DNA of 64,000 nucleotides from Ophiobolus disseminans. Taxonomy: Eukaryota; Ascomycota; Dothideomycetes; Pleosporales; Phaeosphaeriaceae. Location: contig MU006220.1 in assembly GCA_010093685.1 (NCBI GenBank), forward strand, positions 155,502 to 219,501. The letters run 5' to 3'. Positions within the stretch are counted from its first letter, which is position 1, and the number at the start of each line of letters is the position of its first letter. Of this stretch, positions 55,630-64,000 are shown in pieces. The translations under genes were made by a program, and so were the position numbers. The notes beneath the pieces were generated by a model. It did not search any database. It was not told where the DNA came from and saw nothing but the letters and a program-made list of their open reading frames with translations.

Positions 55630-57515
55630 TCACTCACGTCGTTCACTCCCTTTCCCCGTCGGCAATCCACCCCAGTTCCAACTTGGCGTACCGACATGTT
55701 CAGCTAAGTTCGAAAACCACCCGTCATCATCGAGATCCTCAATCGCATGTTGACTATCAACGATCCGTTCTATCAACGTTAGCAAAACGCCTTCTCGGAA
55801 AAAGAGCATGACTTACCATCTCGCTTTTCATCGTCACTTTTCATCACCGTCCTATTATCTTTAATCAGTCCAACATGCTCATGCTCCGCCGCAAAAAATA
55901 CTTTACCATTCTTCCCACTCGATCCCCCAGTGAATTGCGCCTCAAGCGTCTCCTTCAAGACCTTCCTACGCTCCGATTCATTGTCTTCATCTCGATCATC
56001 TACGTCGCTCCACGTCTGGCGTCGCTCTCGTTCTTCCACTGCACGACTGTGCGATGTCGTTGAATATGCGGCGTCTGACTTCTCGTCCACCTTGCGAACC
56101 GGCTTGAGGTTGAAGGCCCCACCTGATATTTCGTCCAGTAGAGCTCCGCGGTTGGGTGTGCTTCTTGGACGTGTTGGAGGAGGCGGCGGTCGTGGGCGCG
56201 AGGCAGGCATTGGTGGAGGAGAAGGAGGAGAAGGAGGTGGTGGTGGAGGCATTGCCATGGCTGGAGATCTGCTTCGACTTCGCCCTCGTGGCGTGTCAGG
56301 GTACGGCGGTACAGCGTTCGATGCCGCAGGTGGCCATGGTGGTGAGGCACTGCGCAGTCTTGTCGGAGGAGTGACATCACGTACCTGAGCTCCAGGCGGC
56401 GAAGGTGTCCGATTGTACAGCTCACTATGCCGTGTGTGTGGTCGGGGCGATGGAGCGCGAGGTGGATGGGCAGGCGTCTCATTCTCCAAAGACTGCCTGT
56501 TCGGAGGCATGCCTCGTGGAGGGTATGGAGTAGCTGGTCTTCGAAGAAAGTCTTTGTCGCGATCGTCTTGGTCTCCTCGGTCGACATTGCGTGGTCTATC
56601 ATGACCCCTACCGCGACCTTCATCTCGCGTGCGATCTCGACCAGACCGTTCACCACGATCCCCGCGTCTCCGATCGTTACCACGACCATCCCCAGATCTA
56701 CCACCATCACCCCACTTAGGCTCCTTCTTCAGAAGTCTCTCAGCCTCCCGCACAGCACCAGGCGTCTTGCCCCTCCAACCATCTACAACCTTCTCCACCG
56801 CGCTCCTCGACCGATGCCCAGAGTCATGCTCAGCCTTGATATGGCGGTACGTATTGAGAAAATGCGCCGCAAGTCCCACGCCAGCGACTTTCTTCGGTAG
56901 ATCTCCAAACTGCGTTGCACCATCCGGGCCCGTCTTGCGGCGGGTGGACGAACGTGGCGCTCTGGCTTGACTGCGTCGGGGGCTGTGTCGTTTAGGCTGT
57001 GAGCGAGTTCGGGATCGTGGACGGCGTTCTGCGTTTTGGTCGTGCGATGGGAGAGTTCCTGCTGGACCTGCGCCGCCGGTCATCATAGCATCGAACGGTT
57101 CGTAGCGGACCTGATCTGGACCATCGTGCCCAAGGAGTCGCTCTCTGCTGCCTTCCCCTCCCCTAGATCGCTCACGATGCCTGTCTCTCGAACCCTCTCT
57201 CGACCTACGTCGACGATGCCGCTCTTCCGAACGACCACGATGGCGATGGCGATGTCTCTCCATATTCCTCCCACGATCCCCCCTACTCATCTCCTTCTTC
57301 CCCTTCTCCTTCTCCTTCGCCTCCATCAGTTTCTCCTCCCTATACAACCGATAAATCTTAACGTTCTCCACCACGCCTTCAAGTATCAATCTGCCCGTGC
57401 TCGCCTTACTCAGATGCGGATCGCGGGGTTGTGTGCCTGACACTACGCCTTGGATGTGTTCTTGCACTTGGGTGCGGTACTGGGCGGAGTCTGGATCTGG
57501 GGTTGGGCCGGGCAT
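55630..57515 (-). CDS. Arg/Ser- and Pro-rich disordered protein, uncharacterised
   Basis: Exons 57515-55817 and 55769-55630 encode 612 residues. The intron has a GTAAGT donor, a GCTAAC branch site and a TAG acceptor; without it the ORF ends early at 55779, and with it the protein ends GWFSNLAEHVGTPSWNWGG. The N-terminal ~70 residues contain a short helical element (YRTQVQEHIQGVVSG, LILEGVVENVKIYRLYREEK). The middle is dominated by RS, RD, RH and RG dipeptides with a small globular-looking island (GVGLAAHFLNTYRHIK...AVEKVVDGWRG). Then comes polyproline (AMPPPPPPSPPSPPPMP) and an acidic end. RS-like composition suggests a nuclear or RNA-associated protein, but no domain fixes a function. Confidence 0.72.
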
Positions 57516-57923
57516 GGGTATCTGAGGCTTTTGTGTTGAGGATCATCTTGGGCGTTGGAGGAAGTAGGTGGTGACATGGTGAAGCGTGTGGTTTGTGAAT
57601 TTTGGGTCATGGGTTGGTGGTTGCGTGTTTGGTCAAACGATGGGAGATGTGAAGATTGGGTGTTGGTGCTGGCGAACGGATGTGAATTTGTGGAATGGGG
57701 AGATGGGGATGTGGCACCACTCAAGTTTGCTGTCGCAATTGTGCTATATCAAGGACTCAGGAAACCGCACTTCTACGATGGTCGACCCGACGTTCAATGA
57801 TATTATGCTTCTTGTTCAACATGGGCATCGCCAACCTTGCCCTTCTATCCATAGCCTTCAGGCTTAAATTACATAATAGATCGATACAAATACACATGGG
57901 CTTGACTTATCAGCAGCCAAGTT
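57516..57923. other. Intergenic spacer
   Basis: About 410 bp; promoter of the RS-rich gene and 3' flank of the metallopeptidase. No gene seen. Confidence 0.5.
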
Positions 57924-59699
57924 TCAAAAAGAAACGATGTGACAGATAATATCCCACCAGTCACACTTCGGCGTCGGCTTCGGCTTTGGCTTGGGCGACG
58001 GGGCCGGAGCCGGGGCCGGGGAAGGTTTAGGTGTCTCAGGAGCCGATGACGGTGTGGGAGCTATAAACTCCCTTGTGGTTCCAGAAAAGCCAGCGCATCG
58101 ACCGTCTGCTAGACTTGTATCTTTGCCATCGCACTTGCAGTGGCAATCCTGGTGAGCCTGGACGAAGTCGGGACCACCTGCTCGATGACATGCCGCGCTG
58201 GTATGATGTTAGCACCTGCGATTAGTATCGCACAGCAGGTGTACTTACGTGAGTTCACAGCCGCCCTTCGACTGGAACGGCAGGGCTTGTTCGGCGACCC
58301 ACTCGTCATAGTCGCCATCAACGTAGTCACACTTCATGACCGGAGCGCCCATGATGTCCTTTTGGTCTGTTAAGCGACAGTTGAGAGGCATTTCGTCGGT
58401 GAGATGTATGTCTGTATCGAGCTTTGGAAAGCTGGGTTCCGGAATGACAATGGGTAGGTCCGCCTCCGTGAGCTCTTTTTCCGGTAGCGCGTCGCCGGCG
58501 GCAGCCTTCTTCAGCTCGGTTTTGTCCTTGTTGAACCACATGGTGTCGAAATAGAAGTAGGTGAAGAACCATGAGTAAGAGTCCGCTGTAGAAGTTATGA
58601 TTACATGTTTGGTAAAACTTCTTGTTGGGAGTACTCGCCATTCTGTCTGACCAAATCGTTTGGTACACTTCCATATTTGGCGGCGAATTGACGGCACCGC
58701 ACCTCGCCATAGATATCCACAATCTCCTCGTCAGTATCTCTTGGCCTCAGAGTGGCCTTGACATCCTCAACTTTATGGCATTAGCGTCCGAGTTTACGAA
58801 AGAGACATGGACTTACTGTGTGGCTTATGATGACCGAACATGTCCACGTGCATATATTCGTGGATGATGGTGCGTTCATAGGTATCAAGCGTACCGACTG
58901 CGGACTTATCCTTTTCAGGCCCTTTGACAACTTCTTCCAGGTATTTGAACTTGGGGGAGTCAAAGAACAAGGGACAGAAGAGGATAGTCCAAGCATTAAC
59001 TCCGCTTGGTTAGCACGGGGTGTTTTCTTTACCAAGTGGACCACAGATGAACTTACAATCACTCACGGAGCCACCAGAAGTCATTGCAGCCCTATACATT
59101 GTGAGTAGAAGGTTATGACTGCGTTGTGGACAGAAGCCTACGTGTTTCCGCTGTTGCATTTCCTAGTCCCGTCGGGAACTTTTGCGTGGTTGCAAGTATA
59201 CCAAACCTTTTTTCCCGGACGATTCTTTTCGTGCCCTTTTCTTGGAAATAGTCCGGCTTGTCTGATGTTATCTACGGATTGATTAGCATATGCGGCTGGC
59301 ATAGCAGAATATTCACTTACGCAAGATAGAACCGGCTGGAGTGATTTTACCACTTTTTTGCCAATTACTATAGTGGCCGAAATAACGCGACCATGCAGTT
59401 GAATACATATAGACCATCTCACTCATACCTTGGAATGGTAAATCCAGCATCCACATTGCCGCACGTGTAGCGTAGACGATTTTGTCGAGTTGCTCTGCCG
59501 TACAGTCGCCACCACCACTGAAAGCTGCTTCCCACCATACACCTTTGAACTCATTCTCGAGATCTTCTCGCTTCCAGTGCGTTGTCAGTGCTCTTCTGGC
59601 AGAGGTACCATCGTCGGAATGTAGTGTGTTGACTTGTATCGGAGATGTCAACACAAAGGGAAGAAAGTGAATGGCAACCATCACGTGTGGGAACCACAT
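57924..59699 (-). CDS. Secreted zinc metallopeptidase, M35 (deuterolysin)-like
   Basis: Seven exons, 59699-59321, 59271-59142, 59091-59057, 58999-58817, 58770-58639, 58585-58249 and 58197-57924, give 489 residues. A hydrophobic leader (MVAIHFLPFVLTSP region) signals secretion. The catalytic motif is HEYMH, His228-Glu229-His232, after TLDTYERTII; NADSYSWFF, completed across intron 5, resembles the M35 NAD.Y block. Cys residues are frequent, as in secreted proteases. The C-terminus has a Cys cluster (CHCKC), a Pro/Ala/Lys repeat linker (PAPAPAPSPKPKPKP) and a terminal CDWWDIICHIVSF. Intron 5 (58638-58586) uses a GC donor (GCGAGT) with a CAG acceptor. M35 enzymes degrade protein extracellularly. 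The small exon 3 (35 nt) is the least certain. Confidence 0.8.
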
Positions 59700-60620
59700 T
59701 GTAAAGAAGGTTGACAGATTGCGGAGATGAGAACGGTTTGAAGCGATGATAAACAGACAACTTGCAAAAGCCAATATGTCGAACTGTTTGAGCATAGTTG
59801 ACGAGCTTTATAGATGGGAAATAAACTTTGATACTATACCACCCACTCTTGCCGCTCCGTTGAAGTGGCATGCTTCGCGCCGCCTACTATCGTATGTTGA
59901 AAACCGCCTTGAGGCACTTGGTAGATCTGAGGGCGGCGTAGCAATATTGGTATGCACGGTCCTCGGATCATGAAACTCGTAGATTGTGTGCCTTAGACTT
60001 AAACTGAGAGGAGATGAACAGCGCCTAAGCATTGCAATCTTGGCTACAGATTGAGGGCTTGGCGACCGAAGGTTGGTACACGCTTTGCGAGTTGGACCAA
60101 AAACAGCGTCGCTATGCACCTGCATAAGACATTTGGCACAAACAACCTAAGTGATACTGGCATAAGCAATCCGTCGAAGACAATACCCATATTGTCTCTC
60201 TGGAGAAGGAAACAAAGCTCTACCATTTCCTAAGGATAGTCTGCATGCTCACATCGTGAGATCAGGTTGGGCTGAAATAGCCCCAGCAGCAGGCGGGCAG
60301 CCGTCTGGGCCCCGGGGGTGATGCGCTATCATTGGGGTGATTTGTCGATGTCAATCGAAAGAGCCGCACTCGGGAGCGGCTAACACCAAAGATTGGGAAC
60401 GTAAACCATCATCTAAATTGAGAAGAAGTCGTTGGGTATGGTGGGTGGGCGGTTCACGAAACATAGTGGAAAGTTTCCTAGGCGCCCGCACGTGCAAGTG
60501 CACGGTTCGCCCTCGGCAGCTCCAACCGCGCGACAACTGTTCATCCCTCAACCTTCAGGCTTGAGAAGTGCAGCATAATACCTCGCGAACCGGTGATTAA
60601 CAAGATGGCAACCCAACAAG
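59700..60620. other. Divergent intergenic region between two secreted-protein genes
   Basis: About 920 bp between the metallopeptidase and the next plus-strand gene. ORFs here lack domains. Confidence 0.5.
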
Positions 60621-61793
60621 ATGCGTTCAACTCTTTATCTTTCAATATTCATCACTCTCCTCCACTGCGTTACTGGAAATGGCAAACCCACGGACAGCCT
60701 TGAGAGCCCTTTTGGACTTTCGTTCAGTCCGAGCGCTATTCTAGCATCTAGGTTCAACTCATCTGGCATCATTGAAGTTACACAGTATCCTACCAGTCCG
60801 AAATACCAGACATACTACAAGGACGCAGTTACCAGCTACGGGGAAACGGAAGAGAGGCGGACCTATGATTACTACGAATCCGCCACACACAAGGCCACAA
60901 TAGCCATGTTTCGTCAGATCGTCGATCCAGTCACTCTGAGTCTGACCAAGTACCTGGGCCACGAGCCAACATACGCGACGCTCTTTATCCCTTCAGTGTT
61001 CAACGTCGATCTTAGGACTGCTGCCATTGACGCAGTCTTTGGAGAGGACCATCTGAAACGCCCTACCAAATACGGTACTACGGATGATGCTGCATGTCAT
61101 GCATACGACTTCTTTGCATGCAAGCACCTCAATCGCGCACCTAGCGAGTGCAACTGGAATGGTCCTGAGAACCTGATTCTTCATCTCGTGTACGAGCAAG
61201 ACTACTTGTACGCTTTTTTCAAGGAAGTAGCTTTCCATCTTAAGACGTACCCCGTCGGAAAAAAGGAAATATGCAAGAGGTGCGGGGAGCGGTTCCGAGA
61301 TGTAAGTCAAATCAAAGTACAATGGTTGTGTCTGAACTACTCTTGAAGTGCTTCGCAAGTCTCACAATAAGCAACGGCTGTCCTGGGAATTTGCAACGCA
61401 TGTCTCAACTGTTCAAGCCCGGACCACTCACTTCTCGCTCTTCATCCCCATGATAGCTAATACCCAACCAAGGCCCTCGGCGCCCAAGCCCACAACGCCC
61501 ACATCAACCACTTCCTGACCACCTTCGTCAACCTCTCAAACTCACACTACTACTCCCGCGACGAGATCCGCGCAATCGTCATCTCCGGCGAAGCGTCTGC
61601 GGAAAGCATCGCCGCACTAGAGCGTATCGCACGCAAAGCGGTAGGAGTGGAGCCTTTGGATTACGCCGCGGAAATCGATGCAGCAGAGGTAGCGGCATAT
61701 GGCGCGGCAGAGTATGCTAGAATTACGCAGCGGGATCCTGAGACTTTTACGATGGAGAAGAGCACTGTGACGCCTGTGCATGATGAGTTGTAG
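60621..61793 (+). CDS. Secreted protein of unknown function, faintly ASKHA/Hsp70-like
   Basis: Exons 60621-61301 and 61473-61793 (171-nt intron) give 333 residues. A signal peptide (LYLSIFITLLHCVTG) is followed by several sequence blocks: LFIPSVFNVDLRTAAIDAVFG, where Hsp70-type ATPases have a 'vPa.f....R.A...A' segment, then AACHAYDFFACKHL near the usual 'AAlaYg' position, a Cys pair in ICKRCGERF, and after the intron an RDEIRAIVISGEASAESI block resembling the 'vvlvGGss' strand. These echoes suggest a degenerate actin/Hsp70 fold in a secreted fungal protein, but the phosphate-binding loops are not clearly present. The splice (GTAAGT; CTAATACC branch; AAG acceptor) preserves the frame and removes an early stop at 61344-61346. 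Confidence 0.7.
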
Positions 61794-62271
61794 GTTATGT
61801 TAATGTAGTACTGATGCTCTTAGACTTGGGGGTTTACTATATGCCCTGTATTCATAGGAGCGTCGTTAGTAGCAACTTTCTTCGTGGTTTGCAAATCAGG
61901 ACTCAATCGGATGGGCATTGTCTTTGGAAGCATTCTGACTTGTAATAAATATTCGAGGTCTGCTCTGACTCAGATATGAAGGTAAGGGAGGAGTGAAATA
62001 ACAATATTGCTTGAATTCGAATTTGCCGTAAATCGCCATTGATTGAATAACGGTGTGCATCATTTGAAACTTACGCTCCACCATAGGATCAAGTACATCA
62101 AGAATTTGAGGCAACCGTACAGTTTGCTATGAAGTGTGAATGCCTTCGCTGGATGGAGTCTGAGGCGGAATCGGATGAACATATCCATGGCAGAACTCAA
62201 TCATATATCAAGCCAAATATGCACGTCCTTCACCCATCTTACCCACTCTCTCATCCTCCCCTCACACCCTC
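61794..62271. other. Convergent intergenic spacer
   Basis: About 480 bp between convergent genes; no coding features. Confidence 0.5.
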
Positions 62272-62840
62272 CTACGACTTAACCACCTTCTCCGCCTTCT
62301 CCGCCGTCGCCTTCAACTCCTGCTCCAACTCCTTGCCCTCAACCTTAACCTGCCCCTCGGTCGTCTTCAAGCTCTGGTTATAGCTATAAATCCTGCCGAC
62401 CTGCGTCGCACCCACAGCAAAGACGAGCGCATTGACCGCCGCGAGCGCAACGTTCTTGGGCCGGATGACAAAGCACCAGCGCGTCCAGATGGCGCCCGTG
62501 CACATGAGCGCAAAGTTCTGGGTAAAGGAGAGGGATGAGGCGGGGCGCGAGAAGTCGGAGGCGCCGGCGAGGACCATGCCCCATTTCATTACTGGGGCCC
62601 TGGGGAGGTTGTTAGTGCAATGTGCTTCGGGTAATGGCTGTGCGGGCGCGTTTCTGATGGAGGCGCAGAGGGTGTGGCATACCAGAAGTGCACAGTCTTG
62701 GGTCCGATAGGGCTGTTCCAGAAGCCAGCGAAGCCTCCTGGACCGGCGGCCGTGGTCGCTCGTCGGCGGCCATTTGCTTGTGCTGGGCGGAAGAATGGGC
62801 GGAAGCTGCTGAAGATGCGGGAGCCGGGGCGGAACGACAT
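62272..62840 (-). CDS. Mitochondrial pyruvate carrier subunit (MPC2/MPC3-like)
   Basis: Exons 62840-62683 and 62599-62272 (83-nt intron) encode 161 residues. The N-terminus is Arg/Phe/Ser-rich (MSFRPGSRIFSSFRPFFRP), then WNSPIGPKTVHFW joined by splicing to APVMKWGMVLAGASDFSRPA, the conserved MPC block, followed by SLSFTQNFALMCTGAIWTRW and LAAVNALVFAVGATQVGRI, the second and third membrane spans. The C-terminus is a Lys/Glu-rich tail. With MPC1 it forms the inner-membrane heterodimer importing pyruvate. It is divergently paired with the complex I B8 subunit gene, 278 bp between ATGs. Confidence 0.93.
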
Positions 62841-63118
62841 GGCTGCTATGGCTGTCCTTGGATGTCCTCGGTAGCTACCGGGTGGGTTTGAATTGAGTGG
62901 AGAGGGCAAGTTTGGCGTCGTCGTGTGAGGTTGTTCGCGATACCGGGCCAAAGATTCAAGGCTCGGGAATACGTTGGGGTTGACTCCGATTGGCTCTGGC
63001 GGGTAATCTTGATGCGGGAAGGCGCGGTGGTGAGCTTGCGGAACGTTGACTTCAGTGAGGTTGTGAGCGGGCTGGAAACACCAATTGATACCCCCACGAC
63101 ACCAGTGGAGTCTTCACG
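62841..63118. promoter_or_regulatory. Bidirectional promoter with two CCAAT boxes
   Basis: 278 bp between the divergent MPC and NDUFA2-like start codons. It contains ATTGG at 62989-62993 (CCAAT on the minus strand) and CCAAT at 63081-63085 (plus strand). The fungal CCAAT-binding (HAP) complex commonly controls respiratory genes; joint regulation is an inference. Confidence 0.4.
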
Positions 63119-63554
63119 ATGGCGTCCAAATATGCGTTTGGTCAGGGACTGAAGGAGCTGCGGTTTTTGTTCTGTCAGACGAGCGAGCACAGCGCTGCGA
63201 CAAGGTATGCCATCTTCCGCTTCACACTGTCTTGCACAATGCGCGTGAGGGCGGAAGTGATTTGGTATATAATAGAAGATGCATGAGCTAACAGTGAGAA
63301 ATAGGAACTTCCTCTCGCGAAGCTACCCCACGATGAAGAAGCACAACCCCGACACACCCATCATGATCCGGGAAGCGAGCGGCACCGAGCCCACCGTATA
63401 TGCGCGATTCGGTGCGTCATACGTGAATGGCGGATATAAGAAAGAACTAACTCGGCATCTAGACTTTGGGAAGGAGAAGAAGCTACCACTGAAGGGGCTG
63501 GACGACAAGGCCATTGAGAGCAAAGTTACCGAGCTAGTACAGTCGAGTGCATGA
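63119..63554 (+). CDS. NADH:ubiquinone oxidoreductase B8 subunit (NDUFA2-like)
   Basis: Exons 63119-63204, 63305-63411 and 63463-63554 (introns 100 and 51 nt) encode 94 residues, the normal size for this subunit. Sequence blocks: GLKELRFLFCQTSEHSAATR, then RSYPTMKKHNPDTPIMIRE, GTEPTVYARF, and after intron 2 DFGKEKKLPLKGLDDK. This is the L51/S25/CI-B8 thioredoxin-like fold of the complex I accessory subunit B8. No cleavable presequence is evident, as usual for the subunit. The first exon would be missed by ORF-based calling. Confidence 0.92.
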
Positions 63555-63907
63555 GAGAGGATATGCGCAGTGATGAGGTGGGAACCATAGGGATAGCAAG
63601 GGAATATCAAGAAGTCTGGCATAAAATATTGGGCTCTGATGGGCGTATATGTGTATCATGATAAATGTACTCTTTCACACAAAGTTGGTGTTGGTGTGAA
63701 GGCTTCAGCCAACGTCGTTGCAGGACCGAGAGCACTTTGTGCCTTGCGACATCGCTGAGAGCCTCTGCCTGTATCCATTAGGTGACAACGCTCAAGCCTA
63801 GTGCTTAGTGACGGTCATGCGTCGCTCCCTTTCCCCTCCGCTCTCATCACCCCTTATTTTGGCCGAGCTGTCTGTCTTCCACGACGACTTGTCACAAGAG
63901 CACGCTC
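63555..63907. other. Convergent intergenic spacer
   Basis: About 350 bp; no coding features. Confidence 0.5.
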
Positions 63908-64000
63908 CTAAGCCTTCCTGTCCTCCTCACTCTTGTCCCGCTCACGGTAACACTCCTCTCTAGCCATCAGGAAGGCCGCAGCCGCCGCGCTGCATGTCGG
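63908..64000 (-). CDS. 3' end of an unrecognised gene (partial, right edge)
   Basis: An open frame enters from the right edge and stops at TAG 63910-63908. It reads TCSAAAAAFLMAREECYRE then a charged end RDKSEEDRKA. Composition (two Cys, amphipathic, charged terminus) is like the end of a small mitochondrial or cytosolic helical protein, but 30 residues are too few to name it. That it is coding rests on the clean, protein-like reading only. Confidence 0.35.
   Translation of the reverse strand, partial: PTCSAAAAAFLMAREECYRERDKSEEDRKA

Noticed and set aside
56427..56970. Plus-strand ORFs opposite the RS-rich gene
   Set aside because: Antisense of Arg/Ser codons gives open frames by composition.
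1..64000. CRISPR arrays, rRNA and tRNA genes, intact transposons
   Set aside because: None recognised; the window is eukaryotic and I saw no tRNA-like cloverleaf, transposase, reverse transcriptase or long terminal repeats, though a tRNA scan was not run.

Overview
The window is nuclear DNA of a filamentous ascomycete. The evidence is many short spliced genes with introns mostly of 45-100 nt (GTRAGT-like donors, CTAAC-like branch points, YAG acceptors), a Zn2Cys6 regulator, AA9 and AA11 polysaccharide monooxygenases, a UVDE-type repair enzyme and fungal F-box families. I infer a plant-associated Dothideomycete, probably Pleosporales. That placement rests on the look of the proteins and was not computed. 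All exon boundaries were read by eye from splice signals and frame continuity.

Layout. 1-12 kb: the tail of an F-box-like gene, then xanthine dehydrogenase, a triple-KH RNA-binding protein and a Gyp5-like RabGAP, all three on the minus strand. 12-23.4 kb: an AA9 LPMO, a MARVEL-domain membrane protein, a three-exon CENP-S/MHF1 gene with no long ORF, a PGA2 homologue, and an AA11-type LPMO whose frame continues past a stop and then through a frameshift. 24-31.4 kb: a UV-damage endonuclease with an apparent mitochondrial leader, a 3.1 kb gene-poor convergent gap, and an MFS transporter. 31-40 kb: a Zn2Cys6 transcription factor between two gene-poor stretches of about 3 kb. 40-46.5 kb: HMG-CoA lyase, an eroded F-box pseudogene beside a short F-box paralogue, and a CYP52-like P450. 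47.6-55 kb: a mitochondrial-type lysine 2,3-aminomutase (radical SAM + PLP), a GET2 homologue, mitoribosomal protein mL61/MRP49 and a secretory-pathway thioredoxin-like membrane protein. 55-64 kb: an RS/proline-rich disordered protein, a seven-exon secreted M35-like zinc metallopeptidase with a GC-AG intron, a secreted unknown with faint ASKHA/Hsp70-like character, a divergent pair of mitochondrial genes (pyruvate carrier and complex I B8 subunit), and the 3' end of an unrecognised gene.

How the genes work together. This is ordinary core chromosome rather than one biosynthetic cluster. Themes recur: mitochondrial function (HMG-CoA lyase, lysine aminomutase, mL61, MPC, NDUFA2, possibly UVDE), secreted enzymes acting on polymers (AA9, AA11, M35), and genome maintenance (UVDE, CENP-S). 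The items most worth a second look are the lysine 2,3-aminomutase, the AA11 gene with its in-frame continuation, the F-box decay cluster, and the secretory thioredoxin-like protein.
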